A DNA stretch of 64,000 bases, from the NCBI RefSeq assembly GCF_037645805.1, contig NZ_JBBEXE010000005.1, positions 248,001 through 312,000 of the forward strand, given 5' to 3'. Positions 1-8,743 of this stretch are shown piece by piece. The translations under genes were made by a program, and so were the position numbers. The stretch comes from Leptobacterium_A meishanense. GTDB lineage: Bacteria > Bacteroidota > Bacteroidia > Flavobacteriales > Flavobacteriaceae. The first letter of the stretch is position 1; each line of letters starts with the position of its first letter. The notes beneath the pieces were generated by a model. It was not told the DNA's origin, searched no databases, and saw only the letters and a list, made by a program, of their open reading frames with translations.

Positions 1-484
1 AACCTGCTTTTGAAGCGGCATAAGGTGAATTAGGGGAATAGGGGCTTTTTTCATTAAACAATCCTTTTTTTCCTAAGCTTCCATAAACTTCATCTGTACT
101 TATATGATAAAAACGTTTTCCTTTTTTGCTAGTCCTCCATATTTCTTTTGCTGCATTTAACAAATTGACTGTCCCTATAATATTTGTTTTTACAAAGGCT
201 AATGGATCTTTAATAGATCTATCTACATGTGATTCCGCTGCTAAGTGAATAACTCCATCAAATTCATGCCTGCTAAAAAGTTCATCTACAAACTTTGTGT
301 TTGTGATATCCCCTCTCATAAAAGTATAATTTGATGCGTTTTCTATGTCTTTAAGGTTCTCTAAATTCCCTGCATAGGTGAGTGCATCTATATTATAAAT
401 ATGGCAATCAGGGTACTTCTCAACTAATAACCTTATCACATGTGATCCTATAAACCCCGCGCCTCCTGTAACCAATATATTCAT
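1..484 (-). CDS. rfbB: dTDP-glucose 4,6-dehydratase, N-terminal part (cut by window edge)
   Basis: The gene starts at 484 and runs off the left edge, so only about 161 N-terminal residues are visible. They begin MNILVTGGAGFIGSHVIRLL, with the GxxGxxG NAD-binding loop of extended short-chain dehydrogenases. Further on are HLAAESHVDRSI, STDEVYGSLG and a YAASKA segment with the catalytic Tyr and Lys, all typical of RmlB/RfbB. The enzyme converts dTDP-glucose to dTDP-4-keto-6-deoxyglucose in dTDP-rhamnose and other deoxysugar pathways in the cytoplasm. The start codon follows the stop of the Wzz-like gene directly, so the two are probably cotranscribed in a surface-polysaccharide cluster that continues outside the window. 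A related sugar-nucleotide dehydratase is the only realistic alternative. Confidence 0.9.
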   Translation of the reverse strand, partial: MNILVTGGAGFIGSHVIRLLVEKYPDCHIYNIDALTYAGNLENLKDIENASNYTFMRGDITNTKFVDELFSRHEFDGVIHLAAESHVDRSIKDPLAFVKTNIIGTVNLLNAAKEIWRTSKKGKRFYHISTDEVYGSLGKKGLFNEKSPYSPNSPYAASKAG

Positions 485-1543
485 CTATGTACTCTTCCTT
501 TCTTTATACCTATTTAAAAATTTGTTTAGCTCCATTACTAATAAAAATAGCATCAACAACAAAACAGTTCCAACTGAAAAAGTAAATTTATTATTATTAG
601 TTATTCCTCCTTGTTTATTTCCTCTTTCAGGAAAATCTGAAATTATATTTACTACATCCAACTTATTTGCCCGTTCTTGATTTAAACTCACTATTTCTTC
701 TTTTATACGGTCTGCTTGTTTCAAAAGTTCTATTTCTTTATTATCCGTTTCTTGCTGTTCTGCTAGGTTTATATTTGTACCTGCATTAGGTTGTTCAGCG
801 CTTTTAATCATCACTTTCTTGTATAATTCTTGTAAAGAATCTATTTGCCTTAATTGTTTTTTTGACAAACTGTCTTTAATATTAAGGTTTTCATCATTTG
901 TTTTCTTTTGACGTTTAAAGTAATTATTTGAAGTTACTGACTTAACTATAGATGGTTGTGTGTGTTTTGCAATATTTGGATTTGTAGAAATAATTGTGAT
1001 TTTATGAAATCTTGCATCAAAAGATTCAAAATTTTCAATATACGCTTCTATATCTATTTTGTTCGAAACTATTGTATCTAATCTTTTTAGAAAACGATCA
1101 TAAAGTTCAATCTTTTGGTTATGAACAGCATATGGCTCTATTCTTATTTCTTTTATAGACTTTGCTTCATTCGTTTCAATTTTTAATGCATTTCCTAGTC
1201 CTGTAGAGTCTTCTGCTTTTGCTAGTTCATTATAAAAAGATATGTTATTGTATAATTGCTGGTAACTATTAAAATTAGGCTCTACTACCATCGAAGATTC
1301 ATACAAGGTGCCCCGCTCACGATCCAAATAAAAACCTATTGCTAGGCCAATAACTCCAGCAATTGCAAACTTGATAAAATGTTTTTGTATAAAAACCAAA
1401 AAAGTAATAAACAGGTGGAATAGCCCCATAAAAATAGTTCCTATGAAATTGAAAAACCGGCTAAAAGCATTCCCAATTAATTTAAAGAGTTGCCCTAAGT
1501 CTATTTCTTCCGAAGTGTTTTTATTTTCTATATTATTGCTCAT
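485..1543 (-). CDS. Wzz-like chain-length determinant protein
   Basis: A 352-residue inner-membrane protein. A hydrophobic region covers roughly residues 36-72, with charged residues just after it. A long periplasmic part with coiled-coil character lies around residues 210-300, and a second membrane segment sits near 325-342, followed by a short basic tail. This two-helix layout matches polysaccharide co-polymerases (Wzz family), which set the length of O-antigen or capsule chains. Overall residue conservation is weak, so the call rests mainly on architecture and context. It is flanked by rfbB downstream (adjacent codons) and by the DUF6909 gene 4 bp upstream, suggesting one transcript. Typical Wzz proline motifs near the second helix are not obvious. 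Confidence 0.7.
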   Translation of the reverse strand: MSNNIENKNTSEEIDLGQLFKLIGNAFSRFFNFIGTIFMGLFHLFITFLVFIQKHFIKFAIAGVIGLAIGFYLDRERGTLYESSMVVEPNFNSYQQLYNNISFYNELAKAEDSTGLGNALKIETNEAKSIKEIRIEPYAVHNQKIELYDRFLKRLDTIVSNKIDIEAYIENFESFDARFHKITIISTNPNIAKHTQPSIVKSVTSNNYFKRQKKTNDENLNIKDSLSKKQLRQIDSLQELYKKVMIKSAEQPNAGTNINLAEQQETDNKEIELLKQADRIKEEIVSLNQERANKLDVVNIISDFPERGNKQGGITNNNKFTFSVGTVLLLMLFLLVMELNKFLNRYKERKST

Positions 1544-1547
1544 TGTG

Positions 1548-3230
1548 TTATGAATTAAAAATTTGTTCCAATATTTTTTCTGTTATTAAATAGGTGGGTT
1601 TTACGCCTGTTATTCCTAATCCTCCTGAGGCTAATGTACTTCCTGTCTCTAAAGGGTTGTCCGATGCATAATATGCATATCTTACTTTCACATCTTCTGA
1701 AATGCTTTTCCGTATTTTTGATGCTGCCTGAATGGCTTTTTGATAATGCGCCCCTTCCATTTCCAAACCAATTGCCTTCCATGTAGATTCATGAAAAAAC
1801 TTGAGCAGGTCTTTGTTCTGAAGCGACGTTCCTAAAACCGTTACCATAGGCCCTTCAAAAACCCTTAGACCATTTTTTTCAAAATCTTTCACGGAAAACT
1901 CATTATAAAAAGGGTAATTATCAGCTGTTCCTTCAAATATATGCGCTGTCGGGATCATTAAGTCTCCTTTTTCACCTTCTAATATTCCTGCTTTGCCCAT
2001 TATTGAAACCGATTGAATGTTTAAGTACTCCTGATTTCCATTTTCTTTATATGGCTTTAACAATTCATCTATCGTTTCATAAGCCTGCTCTCCAAATGCA
2101 TAGTCCATCACAAACAGAACAGGTTTATCATTGTCTGCTATACCAATAAGTTTATAGCATGTATTAGAAAAGTCTATTTTTCCCGTATCAAAAATTTGTA
2201 CATCTATATTTGTTCCAGAAGTATCTCTAATATAGGTCATTCCATTTTTATGTGCTGTATTTTTAACTTTTTCTCGAAAAGTTTCATTTTCTGGTTTACT
2301 TAATGCTTCATATAATGTCCATTTTTCCTGATCTGAATATTCTTTTTGCAATGCCTGGCTTGCAAATAATGAATTCATCACGCTATGCATATTCGCACTA
2401 ATAATATGTACAGGTCTTTTTAACAATCCTTTCTTTTTTAGTGTGTTTTTAATTGTATTCGCCCATACCTCTCCATGTATATGATGCCCCAAACGCTCTC
2501 TTAACACAGGGCTGAAAGTAATGGTTCTCTTATTGCCCTCCAATTCTTCTTCAACGGCCAACTGACCCAACCAGTAAATAATGTGTAAAAATCGATGGGG
2601 TTTTGTTTTTAGTGAAAATGAATGATAGGCATGATTGGTTTCGTCATAAGTTCTCCCTAAAATATTGGAAGTATGGATTAGTGCTGTTTCTTTTTCCACT
2701 ATGGTAAGCTTTTGTTTTTTTATAAGCTCTTCTAATTTTTTCCAGTCTCGATTAACTTGTTGGCTTTCTCGAGAGAGTACTCTTCTGGATATTTTTTCAC
2801 TTTCAATAAATAGAAATGTTAAATGTGTAAGAATATCATAAATATCCGATCGCCCTCGCGTGATTTCAATATTCATTTGTTCATCGTCAATACGATAACA
2901 ATTCCGCCTCCTTTTCGAGGGTATAATAGGGGTAAAATGTGATTTCTTATAGCCTTCATCAGAAATTAGGTTGATATAGCGACATTGTTCGATCCCTATT
3001 GGAAGCCTTTCCAAAACATACATCAACCCATTGAGTTCCGTTTTTTCTTCAGCTATTGAACCATAAATTTCCGGGCGTAATTGTAATAAACATTGCTTAA
3101 GTGTTTCTCCCGAAACACCTGAAGGTTTATAAAATCCTCTATTGAACAGGTGTCGCATTGTAATATACATCCGTTCAATAGCACTTGTAGATTCTTGTGC
3201 TCTTGTTCGCCCTTTCGTCTTATTCATCAA
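1548..3230 (-). CDS. DUF6909 family protein with nucleoside-phosphorylase-like C-terminal domain
   Basis: A 560-residue soluble protein that I recognise as a conserved Flavobacteriaceae family of unknown function (DUF6909). Residues 1-330 are helical and charged, with no domain I can name. The C-terminal third resembles the nucleoside phosphorylase/MTAN fold. It has GDLMIPTAHIFEGTADNYPF near 420, EGPMVTVLGTSL near 465, GLEMEGAHY near 488 (like the EMEG purine/ribose-binding motif) and a YYASDNPLETG segment near 523. This suggests binding or cleavage of a nucleoside-like ligand, but the reaction is not established. It precedes the Wzz-like gene by 4 bp. A TAATTTTG promoter element sits just upstream. 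No signal peptide is visible. Confidence 0.7.
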   Translation of the reverse strand: MMNKTKGRTRAQESTSAIERMYITMRHLFNRGFYKPSGVSGETLKQCLLQLRPEIYGSIAEEKTELNGLMYVLERLPIGIEQCRYINLISDEGYKKSHFTPIIPSKRRRNCYRIDDEQMNIEITRGRSDIYDILTHLTFLFIESEKISRRVLSRESQQVNRDWKKLEELIKKQKLTIVEKETALIHTSNILGRTYDETNHAYHSFSLKTKPHRFLHIIYWLGQLAVEEELEGNKRTITFSPVLRERLGHHIHGEVWANTIKNTLKKKGLLKRPVHIISANMHSVMNSLFASQALQKEYSDQEKWTLYEALSKPENETFREKVKNTAHKNGMTYIRDTSGTNIDVQIFDTGKIDFSNTCYKLIGIADNDKPVLFVMDYAFGEQAYETIDELLKPYKENGNQEYLNIQSVSIMGKAGILEGEKGDLMIPTAHIFEGTADNYPFYNEFSVKDFEKNGLRVFEGPMVTVLGTSLQNKDLLKFFHESTWKAIGLEMEGAHYQKAIQAASKIRKSISEDVKVRYAYYASDNPLETGSTLASGGLGITGVKPTYLITEKILEQIFNS

Positions 3231-3244
3231 GTTGCTTTTCGGGG

Positions 3245-3252
3245 CAAAATTA
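3245..3252 (-). promoter_or_regulatory. Candidate -7 promoter element for the DUF6909-Wzz-rfbB transcript
   Basis: Read on the minus strand this is TAATTTTG, a perfect match to the Bacteroidetes -7 consensus TAnnTTTG. It lies 14 bp upstream of the DUF6909 start codon, within the 40-bp gap after the GH3-like gene. No clear TTG is visible at the expected -33 distance. It suggests that the polysaccharide-side genes can be transcribed separately from the M23-GH3 pair. Confidence 0.4.
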
Positions 3253-3270
3253 CGAGTATTTTACGAATTT

Positions 3271-4770
3271 TTATGGTTTTTCTTCTTTAATAAGGGCTTC
3301 CGCTAGTTTTCTGTCATTAGACAATCGTTGTATTTTATTTTGCCCCCCTAATTTGCCTAATGCTTTCATATAGTCAGTAAAACGTCCTTCATTTACTTTC
3401 GTAACCTTTAATGGTTGTAATACCTTCCCCTGAATAAGATCATAATAGTAACTGTTCTGTTCTTGTAGTGCTTTATCTATAATTTTCTTAAACCGCTCCA
3501 TGTCTTTTGGTTCTTTTTTAAATTCAATAAGCCATTCATGATAAGGTAATTCATCTTTAGGAGGATTTGTCTGAGGGGCTACGGTAAATTCATTTATTTG
3601 AGCTCCTGTTTCCAATATTCCTTGATTTATAGCTTCTTCTACTTCTTTTGCAATAACATGTTCTCCAAAAGCTGATATGAAATGTTTTATACGTCCGGAA
3701 ACAATTAACCGATAAGGATTTAAAGAAGTGAATTGAACAGTATCGCCCAAATTATAAGCCCATAACCCTGCATTTGTGGATATGATCATTACATAATTCA
3801 TCCCTACCTCTACATCCTTTATGGTAATACGTTTAGGGTTCTTATTAAAAAAATTATCTGCTTTAATGAACTCATAAAAAATCCCTGAGTTTAACTGCAA
3901 CAGCATCCCTTTTTCATTTTGAGCGTCTTGAAACGCAAAAAACCCTTCACTAGCAGGGAAAAGTTCTATACTGTCTATTCTTTTCCCTATTAGCTCTTCA
4001 AATCGTGACCTGTAGGGTTCGTAGTTTACTCCCCCATAAATAAATAATTGAAGGTTTTTGAACAATTCCCCTATTTTTTTTCCTGTTTTTAACTGAAGTC
4101 GTTCAAAATACATTTGTACCCATGAAGGAATGCCACTTATGACAGTCATGTTCTCCTTATATGTTTCCTCCACAATAGCATCCACCTTTGTTTCCCAATC
4201 ATCAATACAGTTAGTCTCCCAACTCGGCATCCGATTCTTTTGAAGATATTTGGGGACATAATGTGCTACGATCCCTGATAAGCGTCCCAATTTTATACCG
4301 TTTTGTTCCTTTAATATAGGGCTTCCTTGTAAAAAAATCATTTTTCCGTCTACGAAACGGGCATTGCCTGTTTCATAAATGTAGCACAAAATGGCATTAC
4401 GGGCTGCTTCTATATGATGAGGCATCGATTCTTTAGTCAATGGGATATATTTTGCTCCGGATGTAGTTCCGGATGTTTTTGCAAAATAAATTGGTCTCCC
4501 TGGCCATAAAATATTTGTCTTTCCTTCTACAGCATCTTCTATATAAGTCCGTAAATCTTCATAGTCCCTAACCGGAACATTTTCTATGAAGTCTTGATGG
4601 GTTTTTATTTTGTGAAAATTATGATCTTGTCCAAAAATCGTTTTTTTAGCTTGTTTTATAAGTTCTTGAAATACTTTTTCTTGTGTATTTACCGGATCTT
4701 TTGCCCATTTTTGAATTTTTTTATAAATAATTCGGGCATATATTTTAGCGGCTATTGTTTTTAATGACAT
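3271..4770 (-). CDS. GH3-family (acyl-adenylate-forming) protein
   Basis: A 499-residue cytoplasmic protein of the GH3 family, the acyl-acid amido synthetase relatives first described from plants. The phosphate-binding loop is FAKTSGTTSGAKYIPLT near residue 97. A conserved FPASEGFFAFQ segment lies near 270, and a nucleotide-binding YNLGDTVQF followed by GRIKHFISAFGEH lies near 340-370. Plant enzymes adenylate carboxylic acids and couple them to amino acids. The bacterial substrate is unknown and should not be assumed to be a hormone. It lies 2 bp downstream of the M23 peptidase gene, so the two form a transcription unit. Its length is close to that of other bacterial GH3 proteins. Confidence 0.85.
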   Translation of the reverse strand: MSLKTIAAKIYARIIYKKIQKWAKDPVNTQEKVFQELIKQAKKTIFGQDHNFHKIKTHQDFIENVPVRDYEDLRTYIEDAVEGKTNILWPGRPIYFAKTSGTTSGAKYIPLTKESMPHHIEAARNAILCYIYETGNARFVDGKMIFLQGSPILKEQNGIKLGRLSGIVAHYVPKYLQKNRMPSWETNCIDDWETKVDAIVEETYKENMTVISGIPSWVQMYFERLQLKTGKKIGELFKNLQLFIYGGVNYEPYRSRFEELIGKRIDSIELFPASEGFFAFQDAQNEKGMLLQLNSGIFYEFIKADNFFNKNPKRITIKDVEVGMNYVMIISTNAGLWAYNLGDTVQFTSLNPYRLIVSGRIKHFISAFGEHVIAKEVEEAINQGILETGAQINEFTVAPQTNPPKDELPYHEWLIEFKKEPKDMERFKKIIDKALQEQNSYYYDLIQGKVLQPLKVTKVNEGRFTDYMKALGKLGGQNKIQRLSNDRKLAEALIKEEKP

Positions 4771-4772
4771 TT

Positions 4773-5642
4773 TTACTCAAAATCTATATAATTCCCCGGG
4801 TTTACCGGATATCCCTCACTCCATAATTCAAAATGAAGGTGTGGCCCTGTAGTAAGCTCTCCCGTATTACCAATTGTGGCAATAACCTCTCCTGCTTTTA
4901 TTAAATCACCTTGCTCTTTTGTTAAGGAGCCATTATGCTTATATACCGATATCAATCCAAAAGGATGTTCAATAATCATAACATACCCTGTTTCTGCTGT
5001 CCACTCCGAAAAGATCACAACTCCATCACCAACTGCTTTTACGGGAGTTCCTTCAGGGGCAATAATATCTACCGCATAGTGTTTCTCTTTGGGTAAATAG
5101 CCTTGTGACAGGGTTCCTGTTACAGGGGGCATTAAAACAAAATCTCCGTTGGTAGTTGCTGTTTCAAAAACGTTATACTTTTCCTCTAGGGCAACTTGTT
5201 CCCGAAGTAGTGAATCTTGTCGGTTTGGGGTCAAATCAATAGAGGACGGTTCTATTCTAAATTGTTCAAATAACGAATCTTTATTTATCGATCCAATTTT
5301 TATTTCTCCTGTTAATGCTTTCCTTATAGTATCTAAATAAACAACATTGGCCATCAATACTTTTTCAAGAGAGTCTACTTTATATGTATTTTCGACAGCT
5401 CTTATTTTAAGGCTTGTTGATGAATAACCGGGAATATATTCTTTGAGTGGTGTAAAAGCAATGAGTACTGTAGTGCCCACTACTAAAAAAATTGCAAAAA
5501 GTGTCCCTAACACAAACACATTAAGCCGACTTAACTTAAACGATACACGTTCTTCAAATGTATCTTCATTTAAAATTACCAACCGGTATTTGTGCAGTAA
5601 TTTTTTTCGTAATTTTTTTCTTTTTGTGCCTTTTTTAGCCAT
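4773..5642 (-). CDS. M23 family zinc metallopeptidase (peptidoglycan endopeptidase)
   Basis: A 289-residue envelope protein. It has a short basic cytoplasmic N-terminus, one membrane segment at about 42-63, a linker with some coiled-coil character, and a LytM/M23 domain from about 175. The zinc ligands are complete: H188 and D192 in HYAVD, and H268/H270 in GPHLHFELW. The conserved second-shell His is in YKHNG (H236). Such enzymes cut peptide cross-links in peptidoglycan or help activate amidases. The intact active site suggests a working hydrolase anchored to the inner membrane and facing the periplasm. It is transcribed with the GH3-like gene, which starts 2 bp after its stop. The first Met at 5642 gives the usual basic MAKKGTKRKK start. 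Confidence 0.9.
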   Translation of the reverse strand: MAKKGTKRKKLRKKLLHKYRLVILNEDTFEERVSFKLSRLNVFVLGTLFAIFLVVGTTVLIAFTPLKEYIPGYSSTSLKIRAVENTYKVDSLEKVLMANVVYLDTIRKALTGEIKIGSINKDSLFEQFRIEPSSIDLTPNRQDSLLREQVALEEKYNVFETATTNGDFVLMPPVTGTLSQGYLPKEKHYAVDIIAPEGTPVKAVGDGVVIFSEWTAETGYVMIIEHPFGLISVYKHNGSLTKEQGDLIKAGEVIATIGNTGELTTGPHLHFELWSEGYPVNPGNYIDFE

Positions 5643-5658
5643 TTTACAGATTGATGAA

Positions 5659-5666
5659 CAAATATA
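5659..5666 (-). promoter_or_regulatory. Candidate -7 promoter element for the M23-GH3 operon
   Basis: On the minus strand the sequence is TATATTTG, a perfect TAnnTTTG match, 16 bp upstream of the M23 start codon. The gap to the divergent tatA gene (5643-5816) therefore carries back-to-back promoters. A -33 TTG at the ideal distance is not visible. Confidence 0.45.
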
Positions 5667-5765
5667 CTTAGATCGTGCTTTCTTTTTATAGTATTTAACG
5701 AAGATCTTTTTGTGTTTATTTTTTATAAATTTAATATTCTCGTAAGATTCTATATGTATCCGCAG

Positions 5766-5793
5766 TTGTTTTAAAGTTTTCTTATTACTTTTG
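5766..5793 (+). promoter_or_regulatory. Promoter of tatA (TTG-N17-TACTTTTG)
   Basis: TTG at 5766-5768 and TACTTTTG at 5786-5793 are separated by 17 bp. This fits the Bacteroidetes/Flavobacterium promoter (TTG, 17-23 bp, TAnnTTTG). The start codon of tatA lies 23 bp downstream, leaving a short leader. It is the most complete match to the consensus that I found in the window. Confidence 0.7.
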
Positions 5794-5816
5794 TTTATAT
5801 CAATTTAATTTCAAAA

Positions 5817-6002
5817 ATGATGTCATTGAATATTTTCTTGGGAATGATTGGCGCGCCGCAAATAATTTTAATCGTTATTGTTGTTTTATTATTATTTGGT
5901 GGCAGAAAAATACCTGAACTCATGCGAGGGTTGGGTAGTGGTATCAAAGAATTTAAAAATGCTTCTAAAGATGACGAAAAAGATAGTTCTGAAAAGAAAT
6001 AA
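5817..6002 (+). CDS. tatA: Sec-independent protein translocase subunit TatA/E
   Basis: A 61-residue protein with one short membrane helix (about residues 14-27), the FGG hinge at the membrane edge, an amphipathic helix (RKIPELMRGLGSGIKEFK) and a charged acidic/basic tail. This is the full TatA/TatE pattern. TatA oligomers form the pore through which folded twin-arginine substrates cross the inner membrane. Two adjacent ATG codons (5817 and 5820) are both possible starts. It stands alone as a monocistron, with a consensus promoter upstream and a strong hairpin terminator 24 bp after the stop. No tatC is in the window. Confidence 0.92.
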   Translation: MMSLNIFLGMIGAPQIILIVIVVLLLFGGRKIPELMRGLGSGIKEFKNASKDDEKDSSEKK

Positions 6003-6025
6003 TTTTTTTATAACAGTTCAAAAAG

Positions 6026-6052
6026 AAAAACCCATCATATGATGGGTTTTTT
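6026..6052. terminator. Bidirectional intrinsic terminator between tatA and the DUF4837 gene
   Basis: A perfect 16-bp palindrome, CCCATCATATGATGGG (6031-6046), is flanked by AAAAA on the left and TTTTTT on the right. It can therefore act as a Rho-independent terminator in both directions. The two genes converge here; the DUF4837 stop codon overlaps the T-run side. Confidence 0.85.
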
Positions 6053-6053
6053 A

Positions 6054-7034
6054 TTATGCCGTATTTACAAAACGTAATGATTTTAGAATTGCTTCCAACT
6101 CAAACATATAATCTCTCTTGTTTGTAGAAGGGGCAAATGTAAAACCTTCAATAATTAAAAGTCTGTTGTTCTCTTTATCTTCTACTATATAGTTGATAAA
6201 AGGACCTGCCATAAAATACCCATTTATGTCCCACATCCCCTTTACCTCAACTGCAGGACGGTCTCCTACTGTGGCTTCAAATAAATATGGAGCATATGCT
6301 TTTTCTGTAGCCATATACGATCCTTCTACAGGCCCTGGAATATATCTTTTGCCAATAGAGTCACGCATTTTTATAATAGTTTCTATCTGAGTAGAATCAT
6401 TGGGGATGCTGTATAAAGGCATTTCATATACCAATATATTCATAGTGCCTTTTGGGATTTGGCGTTCTATCCAAAAAAAGTTTTTTTCCTGCTTCACAGT
6501 TTTATAAACAGAAGGCATGGTTAATGTAATGCCGAGTTTTTCTTTTAATATTGTTTCTTTGTTTAAAGACCGTTTTATCCGCTGTTGGTTTTCTTTTAGT
6601 TCATGTTTCTTAAATATATTTATAACGCTTTGTGCTTTTGCCTGTAGTTGGTGTATAAGCTCTTCTTCGTTTTCTCCCCTGAAAAATGCAACTTTTTGAG
6701 GTTTGGCAAATGGGTTTTCTACTATTTTTGCTTCAGAAGTTATATCTTTTTCTACCACAACAATATTTCTGCTATTTCTCGCAAAACCATCAAAAATGGA
6801 TGGTGGTATTTGGTGAATTGAAAACAGTGGTTCGTCCCAGGGAAGGCCATCAACAGGTGCAGCAAAATGTTTGCGTATTTCATCGCCTACTTCTCCGTTC
6901 CACATATCATTATCAATAACAACTGCCAGTGTGTTGATTGCTCCTACAGAATCCGGAATATATTTCCGCCCATCGGTTGTCATGCAGGAAATCATAAATG
7001 AGGCGGCAAAGAAAACAATTATGCTTTTTTTCAT
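6054..7034 (-). CDS. DUF4837 family lipoprotein
   Basis: A 326-residue protein that I recognise as the Bacteroidetes DUF4837 family. The N-terminus MKKSIIVFFAASFMISC is a lipoprotein signal with the lipobox Cys at residue 17, so the mature protein should be membrane-anchored in the envelope. Family function is unknown. Conserved stretches include the AVVIDNDMWNGEVGDEIRKH segment near 38 and the DWNG-like WDINGYFMAGPFINYIVED segment near 266. It lies 18 bp downstream of the lytic transglycosylase gene and is probably cotranscribed with it, hinting at a role linked to the cell envelope (inference). Confidence 0.85.
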   Translation of the reverse strand: MKKSIIVFFAASFMISCMTTDGRKYIPDSVGAINTLAVVIDNDMWNGEVGDEIRKHFAAPVDGLPWDEPLFSIHQIPPSIFDGFARNSRNIVVVEKDITSEAKIVENPFAKPQKVAFFRGENEEELIHQLQAKAQSVINIFKKHELKENQQRIKRSLNKETILKEKLGITLTMPSVYKTVKQEKNFFWIERQIPKGTMNILVYEMPLYSIPNDSTQIETIIKMRDSIGKRYIPGPVEGSYMATEKAYAPYLFEATVGDRPAVEVKGMWDINGYFMAGPFINYIVEDKENNRLLIIEGFTFAPSTNKRDYMFELEAILKSLRFVNTA

Positions 7035-7052
7035 TTCAAAACTTTTTCAAGG

Positions 7053-8624
7053 TCAGCAGCTACATAATTTGAGCTTCATTCCTGGTTTTAAATTGTTCCC
7101 GCGAATATCGTTCCATTCTTTAAGATTTTGAACAGAAATTCCGGGAAATTTTTTTGCAATTAGCCAAAGTGAGTCTCCTGATTTAACTATATATGTCTTA
7201 TTTTCAATTGATTGAGTTACTTTTTTAGTGTCCGGTACTATATCGTCAACTGCATTTTTTGTAAGCTTTCGAGGGAAAATTGTCAGTCTTTGACCAACTC
7301 TGATGTTATTACTCCGCATTCCGTTCCATTTTTTTATATCGCTTACCCTAACACCATATTTATTGGCTATTTTCCCTAAATAATCGCCGGTTTTTACTCT
7401 ATATCGTATCTTTGAGTCCACTTTTACAAGTTGTGGTAATGGTTTTTCTCGTTTTGCAATATCTGCTTCTACATAAGCATAGATAGAATCTTCATTTGCA
7501 ACAAACTTTCCAATAATATCCTTTCTAAGCCTTAGTGTGTGTGTTTCTTTTTGGATATATGGAATAATGTCTATCTTATAGGAGGGGTTAAAAAATTGTA
7601 TTTCTTCTTTAGGAACACCCATTATTGATGTTATATGATCAAAGGTGATCAATTTTTTTACATGTATGGTGTCTGTTTCAAAGTATGCTATTGGGCGTTG
7701 GTTTCTCTTAAAACCATGTTCTTCTGCATATTCAAAAATATACATAGTTGCCAAAAATGCCGGGACATACCCAGCCGTTTCCCTAGGAAGAAATGGACGA
7801 AGGTTCCAATAATTTTGATATCCCCCCGAACGCCTAATGGCTTTGGAAACATTCCCTGGCCCTGAATTGTACGCAGCAAGTGCTAAGTCCCAATCGTCAA
7901 AAATATCATAGAGCTTGGCTAAATACTTGCTCGCTGCAATAGTAGATTTCAAAGGATCCATTCGGTCATCTACATAACTGCTTACCTCTAACCCGTACAT
8001 TTTGCCTGTTGAAAACATAAACTGCCATAGGCCTGTTGCTCCAACCCGCGAGCGGGCACGTGGATCTAAAGCCGATTCTATAAGTGCTAAATATTTTACT
8101 TCTAACGGAACATCGTAATTATCGAGCTCCTTTTCAAACATAGGAAAATAATACTCGCTTTTATCCATTAACCCTTGTAGTGATTCTCTTCTATTCTTCA
8201 GAAAGTTCTTTATGACACTCTCTAATGATGGGTTGTATTCGATATTGAACGGTGTCCGTTCATTTATACGTGCCAACCTTGCTTTTAAAGTATCTGTATG
8301 CAATTCTTCATACTCAACCTCTTCATAAGTAAGGTTTGTAACATCACTGTGGACTGTAGTAAACAAATCCGATCCATACAATTCTTGCATCCATAAACTG
8401 TCTATTTTGGCAGCGTATATATTATCTTTTAGTTCAATTTCTGAGGGTTCATTTTTTAATATCCCTTTTGCTGCTTCATACTTTCCTGTTTTACTATCTT
8501 TCAAAAGCACACTTGTAGTAAGGGTTAATGAATCTTTTTTTATTCCGGTTATTGTATCTGCACTTTTCTGAGCAATACTGATAGTGGAAAATAAAAAAAA
8601 GAATGTAATTATCTGGGGTTTCAT
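7053..8624 (-). CDS. LysM-containing membrane-bound lytic transglycosylase (MltD-like)
   Basis: A 523-residue exported protein with a signal peptide (residues 1-18, ending IAQ). A goose-lysozyme-like SLT domain covers about residues 150-300, with the catalytic Glu in LALIESALDP (near 183), GATGLWQFM, and AYNSGPGNV near 255. Two LysM modules follow: RYRVKTGDYLGKIA near 408 and YIVKSGDSLWLIA near 478. Lytic transglycosylases cleave the MurNAc-GlcNAc bond to give 1,6-anhydro products, and LysM modules hold the enzyme on peptidoglycan. The protein ends straight after the second LysM in CSC. Gene order with DUF4837 and pgk suggests an ordinary core locus. Confidence 0.9.
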   Translation of the reverse strand: MKPQIITFFFLFSTISIAQKSADTITGIKKDSLTLTTSVLLKDSKTGKYEAAKGILKNEPSEIELKDNIYAAKIDSLWMQELYGSDLFTTVHSDVTNLTYEEVEYEELHTDTLKARLARINERTPFNIEYNPSLESVIKNFLKNRRESLQGLMDKSEYYFPMFEKELDNYDVPLEVKYLALIESALDPRARSRVGATGLWQFMFSTGKMYGLEVSSYVDDRMDPLKSTIAASKYLAKLYDIFDDWDLALAAYNSGPGNVSKAIRRSGGYQNYWNLRPFLPRETAGYVPAFLATMYIFEYAEEHGFKRNQRPIAYFETDTIHVKKLITFDHITSIMGVPKEEIQFFNPSYKIDIIPYIQKETHTLRLRKDIIGKFVANEDSIYAYVEADIAKREKPLPQLVKVDSKIRYRVKTGDYLGKIANKYGVRVSDIKKWNGMRSNNIRVGQRLTIFPRKLTKNAVDDIVPDTKKVTQSIENKTYIVKSGDSLWLIAKKFPGISVQNLKEWNDIRGNNLKPGMKLKLCSC

Positions 8625-8693
8625 GTTATATAAAGTTTCTCAATCAGCAGGTTATTCTTCAATAATATCAACTATAAAAATATTAAAAAAATA

Positions 8694-8722
8694 AAAATCC
8701 TAGACTGTATAACGGGGATTTT
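8694..8722. terminator. Weak possible terminator hairpin between pgk and the MltD-like gene
   Basis: AAAATCC (8694-8700) and GGATTTT (8716-8722) can pair to a 7-bp stem with a 15-base loop. The stem is AT-rich and the loop large, so termination is only possible, not strong. The gap 8625-8743 shows nothing else I can name. Confidence 0.25.
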
Positions 8723-8743
8723 AATGGTTTATGGTGCTAAATA

